Part shown: positions 35,224 through 43,471 of the stretch, in pieces
Layout: the number at the start of each line of letters is the position of its first letter
How positions within the stretch are numbered: position 1 is the first letter of the stretch
Source: Streptomyces sp. CB02056
GTDB taxonomy: Bacteria; Actinomycetota; Actinomycetes; Streptomycetales; Streptomycetaceae
Reading direction: 5' to 3'
Length of the DNA: 64,000 nucleotides
NCBI RefSeq assembly: GCF_001905545.1
Contig: NZ_LIPD01000009.1
Coordinates: forward strand, 461,576-525,575
Position numbers and translations under genes: made by a program
Notes under the pieces: generated by a model
Seen by the model: the letters and a program-made list of their open reading frames with translations, nothing else
Database searches by the model: none
What the model was told of the DNA's origin: nothing

Positions 35224-35847
35224 ATGCGCCCCATGCGTACGGCCGCCGCCGCCCTGATCGGCGCGACGGCGCTGACCGGCCTGACGGCCCCCCTCGCATC
35301 CGCCAGGGACGGTTCCGCGTCGGTCAGCCCGTCCCAGGCCGCACCGGGCCAGACCGTGACGGTCACGGTCTCCTGCGAGAAGTCGGACAAGCCCGACGCC
35401 AAGACCATCACCGCCCGCTCCGCCGCCTTCGAGGGAGGGCCGGCGACCCTCACCCTGGGCCCCGACGGCAAGCACAGCGGCTCCGCCCGGCTGGCCGGCC
35501 AGCACGCCGGGGACAGCAAGGTCGACGGCACCTGCCCGGACGGCGGGGCCTTCGCCACCAGCGTCACGGTCACCACCGTGGCCGTGCCCGACAGGGGCGG
35601 TGACAAGGGCGGCGACAAGAACCCCCAGAAGAACCCGGGTCTCGGCGAGTGGGGCGAGGCCGCGGGGGAGTGGGCCGGTTCGCTCGGGCAGTCCGGCGCC
35701 GGCAACCAGCAGGTCGCCCCGCACGGCGCCGTGCAGACCGGCCTCGGCGGTTCGGTCGCGGCGAACCCGGGGGAGCTGGCCGGCGGCCTCGCGCTGGTCG
35801 CGGGCGGTGTCGGCGGATTCTGGCTGCTGCGGAGGCGCGGTGCCTGA
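35224..35847 (+). CDS. Secreted/cell-surface protein with C-terminal membrane anchor, unknown function
   Basis: 207 residues: signal peptide (MRPMRTAAAALIGATALTG..., cut near APLASA), an Ig-like beta domain with SPSQAAPGQTVTVTVSCEKSD and a second Cys about 55 residues on, a Lys/Asp/Gly/Asn-rich linker, then a C-terminal hydrophobic helix (LALVAGGVGGFWLL) and RRRGA. No LPXTG motif, so a membrane rather than sortase anchor is likely. ATG at 35224 has GGAGG at 35212-35216. Similar proteins are common in streptomycetes, function unknown. Confidence 0.8.
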   Translation: MRPMRTAAAALIGATALTGLTAPLASARDGSASVSPSQAAPGQTVTVTVSCEKSDKPDAKTITARSAAFEGGPATLTLGPDGKHSGSARLAGQHAGDSKVDGTCPDGGAFATSVTVTTVAVPDRGGDKGGDKNPQKNPGLGEWGEAAGEWAGSLGQSGAGNQQVAPHGAVQTGLGGSVAANPGELAGGLALVAGGVGGFWLLRRRGA

Positions 35848-35955
35848 AGGCCTCGCGCCCCACTGCGCCCCTGCGCCGCGCCGCTGGATCCCGACGGGAT
35901 CGGCGGCGCGGCGGCGTGTCGGGACGGTGTGTCGGTTCTCCGGTGCGCCGGTGCG

Positions 35956-36675
35956 TCAGGCGGTCCGCGGTTCGGCGTCCTCGCGGTGCAGCTGGTCCTG
36001 GTGGCGGAGGGTGCCGTCGGCCAGCAGGTACTGGGCCAGCACATAGGTCGCCATGATCCAGAACTGATGGCCCGGCAGCTCCCGCCACTTCGCCAGCTGG
36101 GTGGCGATCAGCGTGTCGGAGAGCAGGAACAGCGCCCCGCCCAGCCCGGTCCGCCAGCCCAGCCCGGCCGAGGTGACGGCCGTCGACGCGAGCAGCAGGC
36201 TGTAGCCGGCCACCGGGACGCGCAGGTCCCCGAGGTCCGGCCAGAGCTGCCCGACCAGGGCCACCCAGGCCGTCGCGTACGCGGCCGCGACCACCAGGGC
36301 CCGGCGGCGGTCGGTGAGCGCGCCGCGCTGGACGAACATCGTCACGTAGCAGACGTGCGCCGCCGCGAACGAGCCCATGCCCGCGAGGAACGCGGGGTCG
36401 TTCTTCAGCTGGAGCAGCACGTCGCCGCCCGCGCTCAGCAGCAGCGCTGGCGCCAGCAGCTTCGGCGCCTCCCGCCCGGCCTTCGCGGCCGCCGCCACGC
36501 TGTGCGCGGCCAGCAGCGGCATCAGGGCCGGCTTGGTGGCGTTCTGGAGCACCGAGGCGCCGGAGGCGATCGCGCCCAGGTGCGCCGCCGAGGTGGCCGC
36601 GAAGCCGCCCAGCAGGCCGGTGGCCGAGCGCAGGCGTGCCCCGAGGCCGACGCGGGTGGTGGTACGGACGGTCAT
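35956..36675 (-). CDS. YhhN-family membrane protein (lysoplasmalogenase-like)
   Basis: 239 residues with about eight membrane helices. YhhN/TMEM86-family marks are NATKPALMPLLAAH early, LLLSAGGDVLLQL, GMGSFAAAHVCYVTMF and LFLLSDTLIATQL, which carry the conserved Lys, Asp, His and Asp. Relatives cleave vinyl-ether lysophospholipids; activity in this organism is inferred only. ATG at 36675 is the first start before the first conserved segment. The same frame stays open for kilobases upstream, which is a GC-skew artefact. Confidence 0.87.
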   Translation of the reverse strand: MTVRTTTRVGLGARLRSATGLLGGFAATSAAHLGAIASGASVLQNATKPALMPLLAAHSVAAAAKAGREAPKLLAPALLLSAGGDVLLQLKNDPAFLAGMGSFAAAHVCYVTMFVQRGALTDRRRALVVAAAYATAWVALVGQLWPDLGDLRVPVAGYSLLLASTAVTSAGLGWRTGLGGALFLLSDTLIATQLAKWRELPGHQFWIMATYVLAQYLLADGTLRHQDQLHREDAEPRTA

Positions 36676-36900
36676 GCGTGCGCCTCTCGGTGATCCGCTG
36701 CTTCGGACCGACCCTAGAGGAGCCGGACCGGCGGTGGAAGGGTCGGTTACCGGTGCGTAACCCGGGCGGGGTGCGGCGGATGACGGGGTGGCCGGTGAGC
36801 GGAGCGCGGGCGGCCGCTTCGAGGGCTCTTGCGGAGAGTTCCTCAGGAGGGCGGTTGCTGCGGTCGGGTGGCCCGGGCACCGTCTAGTCTGGACCCCGAC

Positions 36901-38661
36901 ATGGATCAGCAGGACTACGCGGTCGGCGCCACCCGGGTGGCCGCCGGCAGGCCGGACGGACGCACGGGCGGGGCAGGGCGGGGAACCGCCGCCGCCGTCC
37001 TCGCCGTACGCGAAGCCGGTCCCGAGGCTGGTCCCGACGCCGGTGGTGCCTCCGGTTCCGACGCGGGCCGCTCCTCCGGTCCCGCTGACAGGGCGCCGGG
37101 GGCGGCCATGGGGAGCGGTGCTGACGGCCCGCAGGCGTCGGCCGCTCCGGCCGTCGACACGACGCTCTCGCCCGATCCGGGGCTGCTGCGCCTGGCCCAC
37201 TGGTTCGCCGCCGCCACCCCCGGCACCGCCGACGACCTCTGCACCGCCTCCTTCGGCCTCTACCCCGCCCGCCACCTCGGCACCGCCGCCGAGCCCGCCG
37301 CCGATCCCGGCGTCAGCTGGTGGCACGGCCCCACCGCGCACTTGGCCACGCCCGTACGCCCCCGCGAGGACCGCACCGAGGGCGGACTGCGCCGCGCCCG
37401 GCGCGACGACGCCGCCCTGCCCGTCGTCCGGTCGGGGGCCAAGACGGGCCGGCCGGGCCGGCACCGCAGGCCCGAACGCACGCGGGTGGCACCGCCCACC
37501 GTCGTGGCGCAGGATCGTTCCGGCGAGGAGCTCCCGGCGGCCGAACGCCGGATCGCCGCCCGGCTGTTGCTCGCCCACCCGCTGGTCACCGCCTCCGGCC
37601 CGCACGCCGACGGCTTTCCGCTGATCCGCCGTCACCGCGACTGGCTCGCCGAGCGCTTCGACACCCTGCTCGGCTACCGCCTCGTGGTCGGCCCCTGGCA
37701 CGCCCGGCTCTGCAAGGCCGGCCTGGGCCCCGGCGCCGCGCGCCGCCTCGAACACCCCGTCACCGGCACTCCGTTCACCCCGGCCGGGTACGCCCAACTC
37801 GCCCTCGCGCTCGCCCTGTTGGTCGACGCCCCGGAGGAGCTCGGCTACCGGCGGCTGCTCGACGCGATGAACGCCGCCGCCCCCGAACTCACCGCCGAAC
37901 CGACCGACCTCGCCATGGCGCTGGCCGCGCTGGCCGGCTGGCAGGTGCTCGGCGAGCTGCCGGCCGAGGGCCCGGCCGACGACTCCTTCGTGCTGACCGT
38001 GGACCGCGAACTCGCCCGGGCCGTCCCGGCCGGCCCGCCCGCCCTCGCCGACGACGCCGCCGACCTGATCCGCCGCGCCGCCGAGGCCGAGCCCGCCACC
38101 GCCGTCCGCCGCCTGCTCGCCGAGACGCCCGCCGTCCTGGCCGCCGACCTCCCCGAGGACCACCGCGCCTGGCTGGAAGAGCACCGGCTCAGCGGACCGG
38201 CGGCGCTCGCCGAGTTCCTCGGACTGGAGGCCGAACTGCGGGCCGAGGGCGTCGCGCTGCTCGACCCGGCCGCCGAACTCACCGACCTCGCCCTCCCCGG
38301 CGGGGGCACCCTCACCCAGGCCGCCCTGCTGCTGGTCGAGCGCCTGGTCGAGGAGGTCCGCCCGCTGCCCGACGAGCCGGTGGCCGGCGACGTCCCGATC
38401 CCGGACGCGCTGATAGACGGCGTCCTCGGCGACATCGCGGACGAGTTCGGTCTCCCCGCCCGCTACCTCGCCGACCGCACCGCCCTGCGGCGGGACGCCC
38501 TCGACGTGCTCCACCGCCTCGCCCTGATCACCCCCACCCCCCATCCCACCCGCCCCCCGGCCTGGCGCCTGCGCCCCCCGGCCGCGCGCTACGCCCCGGC
38601 CCCCGACCTCCACCCCACGCCCGGCACCGGCCGCCACTCCCGCCCCGGACAGTCGGCGTAG
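36901..38661 (+). CDS. JetA-fragment/JetB fusion: DUF2397 remnant joined to TIGR02678 (DUF2398)
   Basis: 586 residues. Residues about 213-490 match the TIGR02678/DUF2398 pattern (JetB of type II Wadjet): ERRIAARLLLAHPLVTASG, FPLIRRHRDWLAERFDTLLGY, HARLCKAGLG, a helical block and LTQAALLLVERLVEEV. Residues about 93-145 (LLRLAHWFAAA, ASFGLYPARHL, SWWHGP) instead resemble the C-proximal part of DUF2397 (JetA). The first 90 residues are low-complexity. No JetC (SMC ATPase) or JetD (nuclease) adjoins. No ribosome site precedes the ATG; TAGTCT at 36885-36890 suggests leaderless expression. Assignment is from remembered family patterns, so moderate. Confidence 0.65.
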   Translation: MDQQDYAVGATRVAAGRPDGRTGGAGRGTAAAVLAVREAGPEAGPDAGGASGSDAGRSSGPADRAPGAAMGSGADGPQASAAPAVDTTLSPDPGLLRLAHWFAAATPGTADDLCTASFGLYPARHLGTAAEPAADPGVSWWHGPTAHLATPVRPREDRTEGGLRRARRDDAALPVVRSGAKTGRPGRHRRPERTRVAPPTVVAQDRSGEELPAAERRIAARLLLAHPLVTASGPHADGFPLIRRHRDWLAERFDTLLGYRLVVGPWHARLCKAGLGPGAARRLEHPVTGTPFTPAGYAQLALALALLVDAPEELGYRRLLDAMNAAAPELTAEPTDLAMALAALAGWQVLGELPAEGPADDSFVLTVDRELARAVPAGPPALADDAADLIRRAAEAEPATAVRRLLAETPAVLAADLPEDHRAWLEEHRLSGPAALAEFLGLEAELRAEGVALLDPAAELTDLALPGGGTLTQAALLLVERLVEEVRPLPDEPVAGDVPIPDALIDGVLGDIADEFGLPARYLADRTALRRDALDVLHRLALITPTPHPTRPPAWRLRPPAARYAPAPDLHPTPGTGRHSRPGQSA

Positions 38662-38792
38662 CGGACAGCCGGCGTAGCGGACCGCCGCCGTGGCGGCGGC
38701 GCCCACCGCGCCGCCCCGGCTCCTCCGCCGGTGAGCGGAAAGCAAGAAGCACCGGGCCCGGAACGGGACCGCGGTGCTGGGTGGAGCAGAGG

Positions 38793-38972
38793 CTACTTGC
38801 TGGCGGAGGCGCTCGCGAGGGGGCCGTGTTCGACGGTTTCCACGGTGGCGCCGACGCCCAGGGTGCCGAGGGCGATGGAGGTGAGTACGGCGGTGACGGC
38901 GAGCAGCCGGCGGTGCCGTTGGGGCAGGGGGAAGCGCGGTTCCTGGTAGGGCGCCTGAGGGCTGGCGTTCAT
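38793..38972 (-). CDS. Small single-helix membrane protein, unknown
   Basis: 59 residues: a Pro/Arg-rich cytoplasmic start (MNASPQAPYQEPRFPLPQRHRR), one hydrophobic helix (LLAVTAVLTSIALGTLGVG) and a short Ser/Ala-rich outer tail. No ribosome site is obvious upstream of ATG at 38972. It lies downstream of the BCCT transporter in the same direction (120 nt gap) and may be transcribed with it. Could equally be a non-annotated chance frame. Confidence 0.5.
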   Translation of the reverse strand: MNASPQAPYQEPRFPLPQRHRRLLAVTAVLTSIALGTLGVGATVETVEHGPLASASASK

Positions 38973-39092
38973 GACAGGGAGGTTTCCAGGGCGGCGTGAA
39001 CGGTCGGTACGTGCGGGTGAAGTCCGGACGGGGGTTGGGCGTCGGTTGGCCGCGTACGCCCCACCCGTCACCGGGCGGGACGTACGCGCAGG

Positions 39093-40724
39093 TCAGCGGC
39101 GTGTGCCCGACTCGCCGACGACCTCCCGGACGGCGTCCCGCAGGCCGTGCGGAGGGTGGAAGCGGGCGGGGGCGGCGGCCGGGTCCTCGCGGAGCTCCTT
39201 CACCAGCGAGACGCACAGCAGCAGCATCACGACCACGAACGGCAGCGCGACCAGGATCGTCGCGTTCTGGAGCGCGGTGAGCCCGCCGGCCAGCAGCAGG
39301 GCCGCCGCGACCCCGCCCATCAGCACGCCCCAGACCACCACCAGCCAGGTGCGCGGGTGCAGCGAGCCCCGGCTGGAGAGGGAGCCCAGCACCAGCGAGG
39401 CCGAGTCGGCGCTGGTGATGAAGAAGGTCATCACCAGCAGCACCGCGACCACGCTGGTCACCGAGCCGAGCGGCAGCGCGCGCAGCATCTCGAACAGCGA
39501 GGCCTCCGGGCCCTGCGGGATGGTCGCGACCAGGTCGGCCGCGCCGGTGGTGGACAGCCGAATCGCGGTGCCGCCCATCACGCAGAACCAGATGACCGTC
39601 GCCCCGCTGGGCACCAGCAGCACGCCGAGCAGGAACTGCCGGATGGTGCGGCCGCGCGAGATCCGCGCGATGAAGGTGCCGACGAAGGGCGCCCAGGAGA
39701 GCCACCAGGCCCAGTAGAAGATCGTCCAGGAGCCGAGCCAGCTCTCGTCGGTGAAGGCGCCGGTCTGGGTGGACATCCCGAGCAGGTCGGAGAGGTAGCC
39801 GCCGACCGAGGAGGGGATCGCGTCCAGGGCGAACACCGTCGGGCCGACCACGAAGACGAAGACCATGATCAGCGAGGCCAGCACGACGTTCGCCGTGGAG
39901 AGCCACTTCACGCCCTTGTGCACCCCGGAGAACGCGGAGACCACGAACGCGGCCGTCAGCGAGCCGATGATGATCAGCTGGGCGTTCTGGGTGTTGCGGA
40001 CGGAGGTGATGTAGCCGAGCCCGTCGGCGACCTGGAGCGCGCCGAGGCCGAGGCTGGTCGCGGAGCCGAAGACGGTGGCGAACACGGCCAGCAGGTCGAT
40101 CGTCCGCCCGGCCCAGCCGTCCGCGCCGCGCTGGCCGATCAGTGGGACGAAGGCGGCGGAGACCCGGTTGCCCCGGCCCTTGCGGAAGGTGGTGTAGGCG
40201 AGGGCCAGGCCGCCGACCGCGTAGATCGCCCACGGGTGCAGGGTCCAGTGGAAGAGCGAGAACTCCAGGGCCTGCTGGGCGGCGGCCGCGCTCTGCGGCT
40301 CCAGGCCGGAGCCCGGCTGTGGGGTGGCGAAGAGCTGGAGCGGCTCGCCGACGCCGTAGAACATCAGGCCGATGCCCATCCCGGCGCTGAACATCATGGC
40401 GATCCAGGCGAGGGTGGAGAACTCGGGCTCGTCGTCGTCGCGGCCGAGCCGGATCCGGCCGAAGCGGCTGAACGCGAGCAGCACGCTGAGCGCCAGGAAG
40501 ACGTCGGCGGCCACCACGAACAGCCAGCCGAAGTTGTGCAGCACCCAGCCGAGCGCGGTGTCGGAGGTGCGGCCGAGCGAGTCCTCGGCGAAGACGCCCC
40601 AGGCGACCACCGCCAGGACCAGGACGGCGCCGATGCCGAACACCGCCCGGTCGGCCGGAAGGGTCGCGGCGGGTTCGTCGGGCTCCTCCACGGGCTGGTC
40701 GGACTGGGGCGGCTGGCTGCTCAT
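39093..40724 (-). CDS. BCCT-family glycine betaine/choline/carnitine transporter
   Basis: Sodium- or proton-coupled uptake of osmoprotectant betaines. 543 residues, 12 membrane helices. Family marks: SAGMGIGLMFYGVGEP (the glycine-rich TM3 segment), FHWTLHPWAIYA, FTDESWLGSWTIFYWAWWLSWAPFVGTFIARISRGRTIR (betaine-box Trp cluster), and FITSADSASLVLG. ATG at 40724 starts a short acidic/Pro N-terminus; the C-terminal tail (about 35 residues) is shorter than in osmosensing BetP. Adjacent minus-strand MerR gene ends 134 nt upstream. Confidence 0.95.
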   Translation of the reverse strand: MSSQPPQSDQPVEEPDEPAATLPADRAVFGIGAVLVLAVVAWGVFAEDSLGRTSDTALGWVLHNFGWLFVVAADVFLALSVLLAFSRFGRIRLGRDDDEPEFSTLAWIAMMFSAGMGIGLMFYGVGEPLQLFATPQPGSGLEPQSAAAAQQALEFSLFHWTLHPWAIYAVGGLALAYTTFRKGRGNRVSAAFVPLIGQRGADGWAGRTIDLLAVFATVFGSATSLGLGALQVADGLGYITSVRNTQNAQLIIIGSLTAAFVVSAFSGVHKGVKWLSTANVVLASLIMVFVFVVGPTVFALDAIPSSVGGYLSDLLGMSTQTGAFTDESWLGSWTIFYWAWWLSWAPFVGTFIARISRGRTIRQFLLGVLLVPSGATVIWFCVMGGTAIRLSTTGAADLVATIPQGPEASLFEMLRALPLGSVTSVVAVLLVMTFFITSADSASLVLGSLSSRGSLHPRTWLVVVWGVLMGGVAAALLLAGGLTALQNATILVALPFVVVMLLLCVSLVKELREDPAAAPARFHPPHGLRDAVREVVGESGTRR

Positions 40725-40858
40725 CGGATGGACCCCTCGACATACTCGGCGTGCGTCGGCACGCTCGGATTCAAGCTGTATGTCGCACTATGTCCAGTCC
40801 GCTCCGTGAGCGGAGGGACGGCGCGCCGGGGAAGCGCGGGGTCGGGACCTACGTCCCG

Positions 40859-41290
40859 TCAGGCCGCCTGCTCCTCGCCGTAGTCGTGCCCGTCGTCGTG
40901 CCGGTGCCCGGGCCCGTGCTGCCGTCCGTGGTCGGGCCCGGAGTCGCGCGCGGTGGCGAGGTAGTGGGAGAGCGCCCGGCGGCTGCGGCTGAGGTCCTCG
41001 ATCCGGGAGTCCAGGTCGGCGAGTTCGCCGCGCAGGATGGCGAGCAGCTCCGGGCAGGCCTCCAGGACGGGGACCGGACCGGTGGCGCAGGGCAGCAGCT
41101 CGGCGATCACCCGGGTGCTCAGACCGGCTGAAAGCAGGCTGCGGATCTGCCACACCCGGACGGTGTCCTCCTCGCCGTACTCGCGGTAGCCGGCCGCCGT
41201 GCGGTCCGGCCGGAGCAGGCCCTGTTCCTCGTAGTAGCGGAGCAGGCGGGTGGACATCCCGGTCAGGCGGGCGAGTTCTCCGATGCGCAT
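40859..41290 (-). CDS. MerR-family transcriptional regulator with His-rich tail
   Basis: 143 residues. N-terminal MerR winged helix MRIGELARLTGMSTRLLRYYEEQGLL, then GYREYGEEDTVRVWQIRSLLSAGLS and a dimerisation helix. The conserved metal-binding cysteines of heavy-metal MerR proteins are not all present (Cys in LPCAT and EACPE). The last 25 residues are His/Asp/Gly-rich (DHGRQHGPGHRHDDGHDYG), which could bind metal. ATG at 41290 fits the conserved MRIGEL start. Upstream lies a degraded stretch rather than an intact target gene. Confidence 0.88.
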   Translation of the reverse strand: MRIGELARLTGMSTRLLRYYEEQGLLRPDRTAAGYREYGEEDTVRVWQIRSLLSAGLSTRVIAELLPCATGPVPVLEACPELLAILRGELADLDSRIEDLSRSRRALSHYLATARDSGPDHGRQHGPGHRHDDGHDYGEEQAA

Positions 41291-41820
41291 GACCGGGCGA
41301 ACGCCGCCGCCTGCCGGGGTGTTCCTCCGGGAGGCTCGGCTCCTGAGGAACTCCGGCAGTACGTCGCGCAGTTCGGGCGGCGCCCCGGCCACCGGCAGGC
41401 GCCCGTTGGGGAGTTCGGCCAGGCGTGTGCCGGGGATCAGCCCGGCCGGCGACCAGGGCGGGGACGGCTGTCGCGGCCGGTTCGGCGCGGACGTCGGTCC
41501 GGGCGGCGGGCCGGAACCGCTGCCGGAAGCCGTCCGGCACCGGGGACTTGGGATGTTCCCGCAGCGGGGCGAGCTCGTCCGGCTGGTCGGCCAGGTCGAT
41601 GAACAGCTCGGAGAGCGTCCGCAACCGGGCCGGGCCCCGGCCACGCCGGCGAGCAGTGGCAGCGAGCGGGCCCGCCCGGGGCGGCGGGTGGCGATCCGGC
41701 CAGATCGAAGGTGTCCGGGCGCCGGCCCCGGCCCCGTGGGCGAGCGGCGGTTCCGGGCCGGGACCCCGGACGATCCGGGCGGGCGGGGTGGCTGACATGG
41801 GGTGCTCCGCTGCGGGGCGG
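41291..41820 (-). pseudogene. Possible frameshifted alpha/beta-hydrolase remnant
   Basis: No intact gene is supported, but pieces on the minus strand read like an alpha/beta hydrolase split over different frames. MSATPPARIVRGPGPEPPLAHGAG has an HGAG-like oxyanion region after a GGAG ribosome site near 41800. LRTLSELFIDLADQPDELAPLREHPKSPVPDGF lies at about 41540-41640. PGTRLAELPNGRLPV...LRDVLPEFLRSR lies at about 41320-41440. Hydrolase genes often adjoin such MerR genes. The evidence is suggestive only; a GC-rich spacer remains possible. Confidence 0.3.
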
Positions 41821-41978
41821 GGTTTCGCCGACACAATGGGAACGGTAGGAGTCCACACCGGTGAGTAGGTCAGACCGGGGAGCGGAAGCCCGTCCAGGAC
41901 GGCCCGCGGGCCCCGGCGGCGGCCGCGGTCGCGCGCGGCGCCGAAACCGACCACGCTGAAACGGAAGGAACGCCGTTC

Positions 41979-43409
41979 ATGGACGACGAGGTCCGCACCC
42001 CGAACGAAGCAGTCCCGACACCGGCCGATCCGACGCCCGCCGACCGGAGGCAGACCGACCGGAGGCAGACCGACCGGAGGCAGATCGATCGGAGGCGGGC
42101 CGAGCCGACGCGGGCCGCCCGGGACGGCGCGCGTGCCGACGGCGTGGACCGCCGGACGCTGCTGCGGGCGGCCTCCGCCGCCGGGGCGCTCGCCGCGCCG
42201 GTCCCGGCCGCGCCGCTGGTCACCGCAGGCCGGGCGGCCGCCGAGGGGGTGTCCGGGCCGGCGTCCGGGGCGGTCTCCGGGGCCTCGTCCGGGCCCGTGC
42301 CCGGGATCGTCAAACCGCTGCCCGCCGAGTGGTTCGTGCCGCACGGCACCAACGCGGAGACGCGCTGGGACACCTTCCGCGGCGCCGACGGCGGCGCCGC
42401 CATCGGCCGCCACGTGCCGGTGGAGCGGTTCTTCGTCCGCAACCACACCAGCACCCCGCTGATCGACCCGGACACCTGGAGCCTCAGGCTCTTCGGCAGC
42501 GGCCTGCGCGGCGCCCCGACGGCCGGGCGCCCGGTCGAGTTCGGCCTGGACGACCTGCGGGAGCTGCCGTCCACCCGGATCAGCGCGCTGATCGAGTGCG
42601 CCGGCAACGGCCGCAGCTACTACTCCGGCCAGCAGGGCCAGCCCGTCCCGGGCACGCCGTGGACACTCGGCGGCGTCGGCTCGGCGAGCTGGCGGGGCGT
42701 CCGGCTGGCCGAGGTGCTGCGGGCCGCCGGGCTGACCGGGGCGGCGGTGGACGTGCTGCCCACCGGCCTGGACCCGGACTTCGTCGCGGGCGGCACCAAC
42801 TACGGCCCGGTGCGCCGCCCGCTGCCGATCGCCAAGGCGCTGGACGACGTGCTGCTCGCGTACGAGATGAACGGCGAGCCGCTGACCCCGGACCACGGCG
42901 CCCCGGCCCGGCTGGTGGTGCCCGGCTGGGTGGGCATCGCCTCCATCAAGTGGGTGGGCAGCGTGGAGGTCGCCGACCACCCGCTGTACTCGCCGTGGAA
43001 CACCGACTTCTACCGGATGTTCGGCCCGGACTACCCGCCCGGCGGGGGCGACCCGCTCACCGTCCAGGTGGTCAAGAGCGCCTTCGAGCTGGCCGCGGGA
43101 GCGCGGCTGGCGGCGGACCGCGAGCACCGGCTGCACGGGCGCTCGTGGTCCGGCGTGGCGGCGGTGCGCCGGGTCGAGGTCAGCACGGACGGCGGCCGGA
43201 CCTGGCGGCGCGCCGAGCTGCGCGACGAGCCGCGGGCCGACGGCTGGACGCGCTGGAGCTTCGACTGGCGCCCCGGGCGGCCCGGCCCGTACGAGCTGCG
43301 CGCCCGCGCGACGGACCGCCGGGGGAACACCCAGCCCGAGCGGGCGCTGTTCAACCGGGAGGGCTACCTGTTCGGTGCCGTGGTGGCCCACCCGGTGACG
43401 GTGGTCTGA
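41979..43409 (+). CDS. Sulfite-oxidase-like molybdopterin enzyme with Tat signal
   Basis: 476 residues. The SUOX-fold core includes VERFFVRNHTSTPLIDP, the molybdenum-ligand Cys207 in SALIECAGNGRSYY, WRGVRLAEVL, GVRRPLPIAKALDD-like loop (VRRPLPIAKALDDVLLAYEMNG), HGAPARLVVPGWVGIASIKWV and a C-terminal dimerisation domain (VRRVEVSTDGGRTW). A twin-arginine motif DRRTLLRAASAAGALAAP starts at residue 57, after an unusual 56-residue leader containing a DRRQT pentapeptide repeat. ATG at 41979. Exported sulfite or related oxidations are likely; the electron acceptor is not encoded nearby. Confidence 0.92.
   Translation: MDDEVRTPNEAVPTPADPTPADRRQTDRRQTDRRQIDRRRAEPTRAARDGARADGVDRRTLLRAASAAGALAAPVPAAPLVTAGRAAAEGVSGPASGAVSGASSGPVPGIVKPLPAEWFVPHGTNAETRWDTFRGADGGAAIGRHVPVERFFVRNHTSTPLIDPDTWSLRLFGSGLRGAPTAGRPVEFGLDDLRELPSTRISALIECAGNGRSYYSGQQGQPVPGTPWTLGGVGSASWRGVRLAEVLRAAGLTGAAVDVLPTGLDPDFVAGGTNYGPVRRPLPIAKALDDVLLAYEMNGEPLTPDHGAPARLVVPGWVGIASIKWVGSVEVADHPLYSPWNTDFYRMFGPDYPPGGGDPLTVQVVKSAFELAAGARLAADREHRLHGRSWSGVAAVRRVEVSTDGGRTWRRAELRDEPRADGWTRWSFDWRPGRPGPYELRARATDRRGNTQPERALFNREGYLFGAVVAHPVTVV
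42041..42100 (+). repeat. Four tandem 15-bp repeats inside the molybdoenzyme leader
   Basis: CGACCGGAGGCAGAC is repeated at 42041-42055 and 42056-42070 exactly, with one change at 42071-42085 and further changes at 42086-42100. In frame it encodes DRRQT, DRRQT, DRRQI, DRRRA, an in-frame expansion ahead of the Tat motif. Confidence 0.9.
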
Positions 43410-43426
43410 GCCGAGCGCCGGTCCGA

Positions 43427-43466
43427 GCCGCGCCAGGAGCCCCGGCGGCGGGGCCCGTGGCGCGGC
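43427..43466. terminator. Bidirectional terminator between molybdoenzyme and TetR genes
   Basis: GCCGCGCCA (43427-43435) pairs with TGGCGCGGC (43458-43466), and an inner GCCCCG/CGGGGC adds to the stem. Located between convergent genes. Confidence 0.65.
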
Positions 43467-43471
43467 GCGGC

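Noticed and set aside
32119-35724. A 1201-codon open frame on the minus strand across ggt, the exonuclease and the secreted protein genes.
   Set aside because: It lies opposite three well-recognised genes and its translation is Gly/Val/Arg-rich with no motifs; a by-product of GC-skewed codon positions.
36676-40743. The minus-strand open frame that runs on upstream of the YhhN-family gene for about 4 kb.
   Set aside because: It passes opposite the fusion gene and in the wrong frame through the BCCT gene; only the last 239 codons show a real protein.
42041-42100. Tandem repeats considered as a CRISPR array or mobile-element end.
   Set aside because: Units are 15 bp without spacers and stay in frame inside a coding sequence.
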